Translations under genes and position numbers: made by a program
Source of the DNA: Corylus avellana
Taxonomy: Eukaryota; Streptophyta; Magnoliopsida; Fagales; Betulaceae
Assembly (NCBI RefSeq): GCF_901000735.1
Contig: NC_081547.1
Span: 15,146,397-15,210,396 of the forward strand
DNA length: 64,000 nucleotides
Direction of reading: 5' to 3'
In this document: positions 10,959-22,599 of the stretch, piece by piece
Position numbering within the stretch: position 1 is the first letter of the stretch
Layout: each line of letters begins with the position of its first letter
The notes under the pieces: generated by a model
What the model saw: only the letters and a program-made list of their open reading frames with translations
The model's database searches: none
Told to the model about the DNA's origin: nothing

Positions 10959-12351
10959 TGTTGTGCCAAATACCCACCTAAATTAATAGGCAGATACTTG
11001 GTACGTTTTACTCGCAAGTGCATAAGATCAAATGATAGTATAGCAGGCAAATACAAGATCATTCCCAACGAGGATTGGTAAATGATGTTTAGAAGCAATT
11101 TTCTATTTGATTAAACAAATAAAATTCAATTGTCATGATTGAATTTAATATAAAGAAATAAAATAAAAGATAAACTAAAACTAAAAAGGATTAGGGTTTT
11201 GATATCTATCACTAATCAGACTAATTAAGATAACAATATGCCAATGCGCCAATTATACCGGTGTATCTAATGTTTGCCAACCTAAGGGCATGGGTGTTTA
11301 CTCCTTAAGCTATTAATTTCCCTAAGCAACAAATTAGGCATGGGTGTCTACTCTAATTCTTTTATTTCTTAAAGGATTTAGCATGGGTGTCTACTAAGTT
11401 GTTCTTTAAGAAAGCATAAATCTGTGAAAATCGACAAACAGACGAGGCCTAGGGCATGGGTGTCTACTCCCGGTTCCCCATGTTGATTAACCCAAGAATC
11501 CAGCGTGGATATCTTTTGTTACTTTTATTAAATCCAGAACTCAGTCATCCAAATTGATTTAACTAACTAGTTTATACCCTATGCATATGTTGTTCAGGCA
11601 CACACATATGAGGAATACAAGATGAGAGGAATTAATCAAGTTAAATATACCAAAATATAATTGTAGCAAAGGCCCCAATATTGCAATCTTAAAAAGACAT
11701 GATTAGGGCTTCAATATTTCCCTAATTAAAAATATAAACCACATAATGAAAATAAAAGGTGGAAGAGAAGAAAACCCAAACTCCTTTTGATCTAGCCTTC
11801 AGTTCCTTTCCAGAGCTTGTGCCTCTTTTCTCCACATTATTCCTAGAGGCTAAGATGTCTATTTATAGGCTTTAGAAGTCCTTGATAAACTAGTAAACCT
11901 AGGAAATTCTTAGGGTTTTACTCCTATTACAAGTGGTAGTTGGAAAACCCTACTATGAAAAGAATTACAATCTGGCCGCACTCTTAATGTGTCACCTGCG
12001 CATGGGTGCGATCGATTGCAACCCGTGTGCACTCAATCGCACGTCTGCGATTGAGACTCTTCTAATGTGCGCTCGATCTTACATGACCACTTCATGCTTT
12101 GTCTTCTCTGGTAGTGCGCTCACCTGCGATTGATCGTAGGGAACCTGCACTCGATCGCACTGTCAAGGGCTTCGACTTTTCCCAATTTCTCTCTTTGAGC
12201 CAAAATCTTCCAGATTTACTTCATTTTCTTCCAAAAGTCTACAAAAGCATGGAAAACACATAAAGGAACTAAAATAGCACAAATTAACATACTTAAGGAA
12301 TTAACACATATAAGTTTAAGGGCTAAAATATGAATATTTTGGCACTTAACA
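10959..12351 (-). repeat. 5' LTR of element B
   Basis: Runs from tgttgtgccaaa to gcacttaaca on the plus strand, 1,393 bp. It contains four copies of a gcatgggtgt-ntact motif between 11287 and 11470, a TATA box (tctatttata at 11858-11867 on the plus strand) and a cluster of tgcgctcgatcgcac-type motifs between 12000 and 12165. At its right edge it passes directly into the middle of another LTR. Confidence 0.85.
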
Positions 12352-13346
12352 TGGGTGTATACTAAGTTGTTCTTTAAGAAAGCATAATTCAATGAAAATC
12401 GACAAACACATGAGCCCTAGGGCATGGGTGTATACTCCCGGTTCCCCATGTTGGTTACCCCAAGAAACCGCAAAGATATCTTTTGTTACTCTGTTAAGCC
12501 TAGGATTTGGTCATCCAAATTGACTTAAATAACTAATGCATACCACATGCATAAGTTGGCCACACACATTCATATGAGGAATTCAATAAAGTAGGAAATA
12601 ATAAAGTTAAGCATCACAATATGATTATCACAAAGGCGCCAATATTGAAATATTAAAGAAACATAATTAGGCCTTCAATCTATCCGTACAAAAGTATTTA
12701 GTTACACATAATTAAAATAAAGACTAAAAATAAAAGGGAAAGAAGAAACTGAAAAGCCTCTGGAAGCAACCTCCAAATTCTCCTCTTTGAAGTTGTGTGT
12801 GGAATTATGAGGCTTAGAGGTCTATTTATAGGCTTAGGAAAACCCTAGAAGCCCTTGGAATCCTAGAAAAATCGTAGGGTTAAGTCCTAGTTCAACTAGG
12901 GCATGGAAAACCTAGTTTGGGAAGGAAAAGGAGTCTTGGCTGCATCTGAATTTTCTCTAGTGCACGAGTGCGCTCGATCGCACACTTGCAATCGATCATA
13001 TGCCTTCTGCGCTCAATTGCAGTTGTGATCGATGCTTCTCCTTGTGTGCGCGAGTGCAAGCCTGCGCTTGCTCCTTGGCTTGGGCGCTCGAGCACTAATG
13101 CGCTCGAGCTTAGGTGCAATGCACTCAAGCGCGATATGCTTGGCTACTTGTGTTTGATCCAAAACTTCTAGCTTTTTTTCCAAATTGCCCTTTAGGCCTA
13201 AAAACTTCTAGAAATTCCTTTTATTCTATGACCTACAAAAACACAGGAAAACACAAAAATGAAATAAAATAGCACAAGATAACAAAACTAAGAAATTAAC
13301 AAGTGTAAATTAAGGGGCTAAAATATGAATATTTTAGCACTTATCA
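12352..13346 (-). repeat. Truncated 3' LTR of element C
   Basis: Begins inside the LTR at a tgggtgtatactaag motif equivalent to position 16740 of LTR D, and ends normally with gcacttatca. TATA box at 12821-12830 (plus strand tctatttata). A CGATCG motif cluster lies at 12960-13130. Confidence 0.8.
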
Positions 13347-13358
13347 CACCCCCAAACT
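13347..13358 (-). other. Polypurine tract beside LTR C
   Basis: Plus-strand cacccccaaact is, on the minus strand, AGTTTGGGGGTG immediately upstream of the 3' LTR start TGATAAGTGC. The same arrangement occurs at 32869-32880 in element H on the plus strand. Confidence 0.75.
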
Positions 13359-14139
13359 TACATATTGCTAGTCCCTTAGCAATATGAAATTAAAAAAAAA
13401 TAAAAAATAGAAAAATAGAAAACCAAAAGATAAATCCATCTTTTGTGGGATGTACGATTGCATTTAGCGTATACAACAAGCCTTTTAAACCCCTAGGCAT
13501 TCTCTAGAGAGTGAAGTCTCATGAGGGTTTTCCAGGAATGCCCACAAACATTATGCAAAGTTCATGTTATCCGAAAATTGAAGTATCACTCAAAACCATA
13601 GTTTTCATTCATTAGCAAACTTAAAAAGATAAACTCCGTCTTCTCAATGATTTGGAATTTTAACGTCTAATTACTTACAAAAGACAGGCTAAGGCATCAC
13701 AAGTTCGAAATAGTGTATAGTGACCTAGCACATAAATATGAAGTTTCCAATTATTTTCAATGTACAATGTCTCAATATTTCAAAGTTCACTGAAATCCTC
13801 ATCATAATGAATAACTATGGCATAACTTTTTTTTGGTCACGCTATGCAATGTTTGGTTCCTTAAGCTTTCTAGTTGACCCACGTAACGAGTGTTAAGCCA
13901 ATAACTCCCAAACCAAATGGTTTTAGGGCATTAGGTGTAAAGACACCCCTAAGGACTTACTAACTCGAGTAAAAAAGGCTCCGAAACCGAACTAGCCATG
14001 ACTTTAATCAAATCAAAATTCTTCACCTTTTGACGCGAACACTCATTGCGTAATGAGGCAAGAGAGTCCAGTTACTTAGTGAAAATCTTATCAATGATTA
14101 TTTTTTTCTTTATTTTTTTTTATTTTTATTTTTTTAATA

Positions 14140-14171
<32 letters not shown>

Positions 14172-14749
14172 AGATTATGCCAAAGTATCCAACCAACAAG
14201 TCATCCAGTTTCATCCAAGACATAGATACATATACATTAGACTTTCATGTTATACCCCACAAATTATGTGCTAATGTGCTTGTGTCGGATCAGATCAAAC
14301 AGGTGAATTCTCAAATGCCTAAAGCAAGTAACCACGCTTAAAAATTCTATCATCAGATCATGTGTTCAAAATTTTAAGCTCACCAATGAAATCAAATCAC
14401 AATTTTTTTTAGATCAACCAAAATTTTAAGACAAACATGAACATCCATAAAATTTTTATTTATTTATTTATTTATTTTAATAACAGAAATAGGGACAAAG
14501 TGTGTGTAAATGTGTCTCCCATACCCCCAAACTTAAATTACACATTGTCCTCAATGTGTGTATAACATGGAAAGATCGTACCCGGGAGATGGAAAAGCTT
14601 GCTGGAATGGTATGGCTTGTAGCATACCCCCAAACTTGAAAGCAATCACACTTGTCCTTGAAACAAATAAATGATACTCCAACCAAATACCAGTCAAGTG
14701 CAACACAATGTTGTAAAAATATAATCAAAGAATGAACATGGAACAACAA
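13359..14749 (-). repeat. 3' non-coding internal region of element C
   Basis: Non-coding; shares blocks with the same region in elements A, DE and H. A/T homopolymer-rich stretch at 14098-14170. No gene seen. Confidence 0.65.
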
Positions 14750-16281
14750 TGGAAAGGATGAACCTGCATGGTGATCATGGACCCTGGCCTGATCAAGGAC
14801 TCGAGTGCATAGGGCCTATGCTTGAACCTTTGAAGCGGACTCATTTAGTCAAAATATATGGGATCCACCAAGCCAACGAAATCCTCATCCTTGAAGAACT
14901 CATTGCTTTTCGACCCTTAAGTTTAAAATTGAAGCATCGGTCTTTTCTTCTCTTGGACCAAAAAGAAGGAATTTTACCTACTGAAAGGTAATTCCACTTT
15001 TTTATAGATCGGGGTGGACCACTCTGAGTCTTCTCAAACAATTTCTCATCCGGTAGGGAATCATGAACTGGAATAATATGAGGAGAATACTCAGGGAGTT
15101 TGTCTATCTTGATGTCCTCAATTTGCTCATTTGATAGCCCTAATAGACTACTCTCCTGGCCTTTTGGTACTTTGGGAGTAAGAGCTGATGTTAAAAAAGT
15201 TTCAATGATCACTTCTTTTACCAGATGTGGTTCTTGTGGAACCTCAATTTGCTCCTCCTTCCACTCTTCCACTTGACTTTCGACCACTTCTTCACCCCTC
15301 ACTGTGGTGATAGCTTGCTCATAATAGCAAGTGCACTCATCCTACATGTAATGCCCATTAGGGTTGGCCACCGACTAACTTTGATACTCTTCTTCTTCTT
15401 CTTTGAGAATATCGGCTATTTGTTTGAGGTGGGCCTCCATCCTTTCAAATGATTGCAAGCGAGAGTTCTCCATCTCTTGTAAAGATTTTGCCATCTGATT
15501 AGTCTCGTTTATACAATTCAACATCTTATCTTTAAGATTAGAGACTGCTTCTTCTAAGTTAGAACGCTTCAGAGAAAGTGGTTCTTCTTGGAATTGTTGA
15601 GGCCAATTTATGGGAGATGGCTCCTCTTCTGAGCTTCTATGAATTGCGGCAATTGATTATTGGCCTTACTGTGGCTAAGAAAAGCTAACATTGCTTCTTC
15701 TAAGGCAGCATGCGCTTCTTCTAAGGCAGAATTCTTCGGAGGATGTGGCTTTTCTTGGTATGGTTGAGGCCAATTGATGGGAGATGGTTTCTCTTCGTGA
15801 GCTTCTATCTTGACAATGGATTGCGGCAGACTGGGGTTGAGACAGGAATATGAGTGACCATAGAACTCCGGATATAATTGATGGTGTAGTTCATGAAATT
15901 GTGGAGCATGATTTCCAAGAGCTTGAGCTTGCCACGAGAGATTAGACTGTTGGCTCCATGATGGTTATAGGAATCAGAATAGCTGTTGTTCCCCGGTCTC
16001 GAGAATGATGTGTTCATATGCCCATTAGAATAATTAGAAAATTGTCTTGTTGAAGGACAATCTCTAACATGGTGAGAAGCGTTAAGGCAATATGAACATG
16101 GTCCATGTGTGTTGGAACGTTTCCCCACATGAGAACATAAACAAAAATAAATTAAAATAACAAAAGAAAATAAAAATAAAAATAAAAATAAAAACTCACA
16201 AATTGCCTGAAGTGATGGAACATAGCTACTGTCCAGATGTGCGCTCGATCGCACTCGAGGCAGAACTGCAAAACAGAACAT
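14750..16281 (-). pseudogene. Gag-type protein of element C, decayed
   Basis: Minus-strand frames 16281-15805 and 15302-14841 carry pieces of the same protein as in element A. The first has a CCHC knuckle with C-X2-C-X4-H-X4-C spacing (CSYCLNASHHVRDC) and a FSNYSNGHMNTSFSRPGN stretch. The second covers the acidic C-terminal part. Sequence between them (15303-15804) encodes the helical repeat region in broken frames. The capsid core and all pol domains are absent. Confidence 0.65.
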
Positions 16282-16317
16282 AAAACACAGCGTCTTCGGT
16301 GCAGCTGTCTAGCTTTG

Positions 16318-17656
16318 TGTTGTGCCAAATACTACCTAAATTAATAGATAATATCGAATACGTTTTACTCACAAGTGCACAAGATCAAACAATAGTATAG
16401 TAGGCAAATACGAGATTATTCCCACAAGGATTGGTAAATTAGGCTTAGAAGTAAATTCCTATTTAATTAAACATATAAAATTCAATTGTTATGATTGAAT
16501 TTAACATAAAGAAATAAAATAAAAGATAAACAAAAACTAAAAAGGATTAGGGTTTTGATATCTACCACAAATCAGACTAATTAAGATAACAATATGCCAA
16601 TGCGCCAATTATACCGGTATATTTAATGTTTGCCAACCTAAGGGCATGGGTGTATACTCCTTAAGCTATAAACTTCCCTAAACAATGAATTAGGCATGGG
16701 TGTATACTATAATTCTTTTCTTTCTGAAAGGATTTAGCATGGGTGTATACTAAATTGTTCTTTAATAAAGCATAAATCTGTGGAAATTGACAAACACATG
16801 AGGTCTAGGGCATGGGTGTATAGTCCTGGTTCCCCAAGTTGATTAACCCAAGAACTCGGCATGGGATTCTTTTGTTACTCTTATTAAACCCAGGACTCAG
16901 TCATTCAAATTGATTTAATTAACTAATCCATACCACATGCATATGTTGATCAGGCAAACACATATGAGGAATTCAAGATAACAGGAATTAATCAAGTTAA
17001 ATACACCAAAATATAACTGTAGCAAATGCGCCAATATTGAAATCCTAAAAGGACATGATTAGGGCTTCAATCTAGCCCCAATTAAAATATAAACTACATA
17101 ACAAAAATAAAAGGTGGAAGAGAAGAAAAACTCAAACTCCTTTTAATCTAGCCTTCAGCTCCTTTCCAAAGCTTGTGCCTCTTTCTCCACACTTATTCCT
17201 AGAAGCTAAGAGATCTATTTATAGGCTTTAGAAGTCCTTGGCACACTAGTAAACCTAGAAAATTCATAAGGTTTTACTCCTATTACAAGTGGGACTTGGA
17301 AAACCCTAATATGGAAAGAATGACAGTCTGGCCACCTCTTGATGTGTCACCTGCGCACGGGTGCGGTCAATCGCAACCCATGTGCGCTCGATCGCACATG
17401 GCCGCTTTGCTGCTTGTCTTCTCTGGTAGTGCCCTTGATCGTAGGGAACCTGTGATCGATCGCACTGTCAGGGACTCCAACTTTTCCCAATTTCTCTCTT
17501 TGAGCCCAAATCTTTCATATTTACTTCATTTTCTTTCAAAAACCTACAAAAGCATGGAAAACACTTAAAGGAACTAAAATAGCATAATTTAACAAAACTG
17601 AAGGAATTACACATATAAGTTTAAGGGCTAAAATATGAATATTTTGGCACTTAACA
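16318..17656 (-). repeat. 3' LTR (D) of element DE
   Basis: 1,339 bp from tgttgtgcca to gcacttaaca. It contains four gcatgggtgtatact-type repeats at about 16643, 16693, 16737 and 16808. The TATA box is at 17214-17223 (plus strand tctatttata) and CGATCG motifs lie at 17350-17470. Confidence 0.85.
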
Positions 17657-18729
17657 CACCTCCAAACTTACATATTGTTATTCTCTTAGCAATACAAAAC
17701 TAAAAACAAAATGAAAAACAGAAAACAAAGAGATAAATTCATCTTTCATGGGATGTACGATTGTATTTAGCATATGCAATAAGCCTTTTAAACCCCTAGG
17801 AATTTCCTAGAGGACGAGTGAAGTCTCGTGAGGGTTTTCTAGGAATGTTACCCACAAATATCATGAAAGAGTTCATGTTATTCAAAAATTAAGGTATTAC
17901 TCAAAACCATGATTCTCATTCATTAGCAAGCTTAAAAAGATAAACTCCATCTTCACAATGAATTGGAATTTTAAAATTTGATCACTTACAAAAGACATGC
18001 TAAGGCATCACAAGTTCGAAACAGTGTGAAGTGAACTAGCACATGAATATGAAGCTTCCAATTATTTCCAATGTGCAATGTCTCAGTATCTCAAAGTTCA
18101 TTGAAATCCCTATTAGAATGAACAACAATGGCATATATATATATATACTATTTTTTTTTTCTTCTTCGTCAGGTTGTGCAATGCTTGGTTCCCTTAAGCT
18201 TTCTAATTGACTCATGCAACGAGTGTTAAGTCAATGACTTTGAAACCATATGGTTTTAGGGCATTAGGTGTAGAGACACCCTAAGGACATACTAACTTAA
18301 GTCAAAAAGGCTACAAAACCAAACTAACCATGACATTAACCAAATCAAAAATTTTCACCTTTTGACGTAAACACTCAATGCTTTGAGGCAAGATGTCCAG
18401 TTACTTAGTGAAAAGCTTATCAATGATCATAATTTTTTTTTCTTCTTTTTTTTTTCACATATATATGCCAAAGTATTCATCTAATAAATCATCCAGTTTC
18501 ACCTAAGACATAGAAACACACACATCAAACTTCATGTCATACCCCACAAATTTTGTGCTAATGTGCTTGTGTAAGATCAGATCAAACATGTGAATTCTCA
18601 ACTGTCGTAAACAAGTAACCAACTAAAAAACTAAATTATCAGATCATGTGTTCAAAATTTTAAGCTCACCATTGAAATCAAATCACAATTTTTAAGATCA
18701 ACCAAAATTTTAAGACAAATATGATTATG

Positions 18730-18760
<31 letters not shown>

Positions 18761-19594
18761 CACAAACAACAAAAATAAAAATAAAATAAAACAGGGACAA
18801 AGTGTGTGTAAATTGTTTCTCAGACCCCCAAACTTAAATTACACATTGTCCCCAATGTGTTTATAACATGGAAATAATTTACTAGGGATATGGACGAAAT
18901 TGTCTGGAATAACATGGCTCATAGCACACCCCCAAACTTGAACTGAAGCACACTTGTCCCTGTAAAATAAAAAACTAAACAAATAAAAAGGAAACAAAAA
19001 TAAAACTAAAGACAAAAATAAATTGAAAAATAAAATAGAAAAATAACAGGTTAAACTATGGGGTGTCTCCCATGAGCGCTAAGTTTAACGTCTTAAGCCA
19101 GACTCTACAGCAACTTCAGTACTGCTGGATGGAGATGTGCTCAATCGCACTGCTGCATGGTGGCTCAAAGTTGTGGACAAAAAAAAAAATAGAGAAAATT
19201 AAAACCACAAAAATAATAAGAAAAAAAAAAAAAACTAACAGACTTTAAAAACATAAACATAAAACAAAAGGCAAAATAAAAGAAAATAGAAAACAATAAC
19301 AAAAAAATAAAAATAAAAGCAAAATTGAAATCAGCAGCTTCAGTACTGCTGTCTGGCTGTGAACTCGATTGCAGTGCACTTGCGCTCGATCGCACAGCTG
19401 CGCTCGATCTCCCTAGAGTTGGCGCTCGAGCATACTATCGTAAAACATAAGCATATAAGGCTCACAGGCAGTACTGTGCTCGATCGCAGTGAGACTGCGC
19501 TCGATCGTACTGCCGCAAATTAAATCAGATTTGCAGATAGAAACAGAAACAAAAAACCAAAACATAAAAAATTTCTAGGCATAATTTAACACAA
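17657..19594 (-). repeat. Non-coding interior of element DE
   Basis: Begins with the polypurine tract (17657-17669, ccaaactt on the plus strand). It includes a poly-T run at 18738-18760 and a leader with CGATCG motifs at 19370-19510. The block at 19060-19100 is shared with element B near 10290. No frame longer than a chance ORF. Confidence 0.7.
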
Positions 19595-19612
19595 TCCCCG
19601 GGAACGGTGCCA
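19595..19612 (-). other. tRNA-Asp primer-binding site (element DE)
   Basis: Plus-strand tccccgggaacggtgcca matches the tRNA-Asp 3' end at 16 of 18 bases, six bases before LTR E. Confidence 0.85.
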
Positions 19613-19618
19613 AAAACT

Positions 19619-20827
19619 TGTTGTGCCAAATACTACCTAAATTAATAGATAATATCTAGTACGTTTTACTCACAAGTGAACAAGATCAAACGATAATATA
19701 GCAGGCAAATACGATATCATTCCTACGAGGATTGGTAAATTATGTTTAGAAGTAAATTCCTATTTAATTAAACATATAAAATTCAATTGTCACGATTGAA
19801 TTTAATATAAAGAAATAAAACAAACGATAAACAAAAACTAAAAAGGATTAGGGTTTTGATATCTACCACTAATCAGACTAATTAAGATAACAATATGCCA
19901 ATGCGCTAATTATACTGATATATTTAATGTTTGCCAACCTAGGGGCATGGGTGTATACTTCTGAAGCTATAAATTTTCCTAAGCAACAAATTAGGCATGC
20001 GTGTATACTCTAATTCTTTTCTTTCTGAAAATATTTAGTATGGGTGTATACTAAGTTGTTCTTTAAGAAAGCATAAATCTATGGAAATTGACAAACACAT
20101 GAGGCCTAAGGCATGGTGTATACTCCCGGTTCCCCATGTTGATTAACTCAAGAACTCTGCGTGAGATTCTTTTGTTACTTTTATTAAACCCAGGACTCGG
20201 TCATCAAAATTGATTTAATTAACTAATCCATATCACATGCATATATTGATCAGGCAAACACATATGAGGAATTCAAGATAATAGGAATTAATCAAGTTAA
20301 ATACACCAAAATATAATTGTAGCAAAGGCGCCAATATTGAAATCCTAAAAAGACATGATTAGGGCTTCAATCTAGCCCCAATTAAAATATAAACTACATA
20401 ACAAAAATAAAAAGTGGAAGAGAAGAAAAACCCAAACTCCTCTTGATCTAACCTTCAGTTCCTTTCCAGAACTTGTGCCTCTTTCTCCACACCTATTCCT
20501 AGAGGCTAGGAGGTCTATTTATAGGCTTTAGAACTCCTTGACACACTAGTAAACCCAGGAAATTCATAGGGTTTTACTCCAATTACAAGTGGGACTTGGA
20601 AACCCCTAATATGGAAAGAATAACAGTCTGACTGCCTCTTGATGTGTTACCTGCTCATGGGTGCAATCGATCGCAACCTGTGTGTGCTCGATCGCACATG
20701 GCCGCTTTGCTGCTTGTCTTCTCCGATACTGCTCTCGATCGCAGGGAACCTGCGATCGATCGCACTGTCTGGGACTCCAACTTTTTCCAATTTCTCTTTT
20801 TGAGCCCAAATCTTCCAGATTTACTTC
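19619..20827 (-). repeat. 5' LTR (E) of element DE, truncated
   Basis: Aligns with LTR D from its first base until ttacttc at 20821-20827, where the sequence switches to the coding interior of element F. TATA box at 20514-20523. CGATCG motifs at 20660-20770. Confidence 0.8.
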
Positions 20828-21570
20828 TGAGTTTATGAAAGGCGTAGAGTGCTTGGAGGAACATGTCTTGCCTCTGAGTTTTGTGTCCCAAGGGAAATGT
20901 ATTGCAATGCAGAATAGAGTCCACAAGCTAGAGTCGTGGGGGCATCTTGGCCCTGCTACCAGCATTGTTGTGCTTGTTCGCAAACTGCCCCTCACACATG
21001 TCCTCAATGATTTCTGCAACATAGAGTCTAGGAGGTTGCTCCTCAAACTGTGCATCTTCTGGAGGGTACTCATCATTGCACTTTAAAGCAATGGTTATGT
21101 TGGTGGATGTCACCTCAATATCCTTGCCTTGTACTGATGAGGACATGACACCCGACTTGGTGCAGTCATAAGAGAGGTGCTCATAGAACTGTGTGATGAG
21201 GCTTTTGTAGGCGGTGGAAGTGACGGGCCTAAAAAATCTCATCAACCCACGACACTTAAACTCTTCAACTGCCTATTGAGTAGCTTCAAAGTGCTTAAAG
21301 TGGTCTTCTATTGCAAAGGTCATCTAAAAAAGGAGCTCCCTATACGCAAAAGTGGGTCGGGAGTTTGCGGTTGGAGTTTTAGAGGACTGAGAAGACGAAG
21401 CTCGAGCTCTAGGCATTTTTCAGATTGGTTCAGCACTTGTGTCGAATAGGTGGCGTGCACTCCCAAAACCAAGTGGTGTAGACCCACTTCAAAGATAACT
21501 CCAACCCCCTGTAAAACAAAAGAAAACCAACACCTCAAGCACAATCCGTAGCTACGGTTTATGCTTGCCA
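20828..21570 (-). pseudogene. Putative plant transposon protein domain (transposase-32-like), truncated
   Basis: Minus-strand frames around 21571-21320, 21245-20928 and 20924-20830 give a protein resembling the plant-specific domain annotated as 'putative plant transposon protein', often carried by Athila-type elements. Visible landmarks are FYEHLSYDCTKSGVM, AEIIEDMCEGQFA and the final PLGHKTQRQ-LQALYAFHK stretch. Stops and a frame change interrupt it and the C-terminus is cut off at LTR E. The function of this domain is unknown. Confidence 0.55.
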
Positions 21571-22599
21571 AAACAGAGAAAAATGTGAGAGAATGGGGGA
21601 AATCGAAAAAAATAGGTTTAGGAAAGACTGGGGAAAACAGAGATGGAGGGAAAATGGTGAAGGTATGTGTGTGCAGGGTAAGTGCATCGGTGAAGGGCAG
21701 TGCAAAAATGACCGATGAACGGTGCTGGGTAGAGCTGGTAGTGCGGTAGTGTGCAGTGAGTGAAGAGAGTGTGCTAGACGGAGTTCACAACACAGGGAAA
21801 AAGTGAAGGGGAAAAGGGGGAAGTGACCTAAAAAAGGTCATATGTGCCCCAGATTGAATGCGCTAGATCGCACTGTGGAGTGCGATCGATCGCACTCGTG
21901 CAGAGTGTGTGCGTGTAAGTGTTGCACTCAAGCCTACATAGGTTAAGCTTGGGCGCATGTGTGCACTTGGCAGGACTGCGCTTGAGTGCACAACTGGGTG
22001 CGCTCGATCGCACTAACAGAACTAATTATACGTGTGTGGTGAGGATACGCTCGAGTGCACACAAGATGCGCTCGTTCACAGGAACAAATTTTATTTTATT
22101 TTTTTCAAAAAAAAAAAAAACAAAATCTAAGTGAAGAAAAACACACAACAAAAATATAAATAAAACACTAAAATTACTGTGGAAAATAAAGAAGAATTAA
22201 AAATAAAACTTGATGAAATTTAAAAGAAAACATAAGTTAAAAAGGATAGAGACTTTTACCGCACTTAGTGGCCTCAGTACCACTGATTTGAACAGACGCG
22301 CTTGAGCTCCTGGACTACTCAAATGCTTTTGACAATAGCTTTAGTTCTACTGTTTTGGGAAGATGCACTTGCATTCCACCAAATGTGGTTCAAGTGCTAT
22401 CTAACCTTTAAGTTTAAACTTGAAGCACCAGTCTTTTCTTCTTTTGCACCAAAGAGAATAAATTCTTCCTATTGCAGGGTGATGCCAACTGTCTATAGAT
22501 CAGGGTAGACCATTCTAAGTCTTCTCAAATAGTTTCTCATCCGAAAGGGAATCATGAACTTGAATAAAATAAGAATAATACACAGGGAGCTTTTCTATC

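Larger units (their letters stand above)
9727..12351 (-). mobile_element. Athila-like element B, partial (5' LTR and part of internal region)
   Basis: On the minus strand the copy retains its 5' LTR (10959-12351), a degenerate tRNA-Asp primer site (10935-10952) and about 1.2 kb of internal sequence to about 9740. There it meets the pararetrovirus through an AT-dinucleotide tract. No Gag ORF remains; internal blocks near 9760, 10030-10200 and 10280-10330 match elements C and DE. An (AAT)n microsatellite lies at 10434-10480. Confidence 0.75.
12352..16317 (-). mobile_element. Athila-like element C (truncated 3' LTR, internal region, 5' LTR missing)
   Basis: From left to right: a 3' LTR lacking about 420 bp of one end (12352-13346), a purine-rich strand cccccaaactta just beside it, a 3' internal region, a decayed Gag-type gene (about 14750-16120) and a short leader that ends at 16317 against LTR D. 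No primer site or 5' LTR is left. The leader breaks at gctgtctagctttg, where element DE begins. Confidence 0.75.
16318..20827 (-). mobile_element. Athila-like element DE, no coding capacity, truncated at one end
   Basis: Two LTRs in the same orientation (D 16318-17656, E 19619-20827) enclose 1,962 bp with a polypurine tract next to D and a tRNA-Asp primer site next to E. This is the layout of a minus-strand element. No Gag or pol frame is present in the interior, so it is a fully non-coding derivative. LTR E stops at 20827 in the middle of the LTR, so the target duplication cannot be checked; the left flank is ctttg. Confidence 0.8.

Noticed and set aside
11280..11475. Regularly spaced short repeats resembling a CRISPR array
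   Set aside because: The repeats are imperfect, only four per LTR, unevenly spaced, and repeated in every LTR copy of a plant retroelement.
20606..21086. Plus- and minus-strand ORFs of 140-156 codons spanning 20827
   Set aside because: They cross the LTR E/element F joint, so they are artificial fusions; only the part right of 20827 on the minus strand shows domain similarity.
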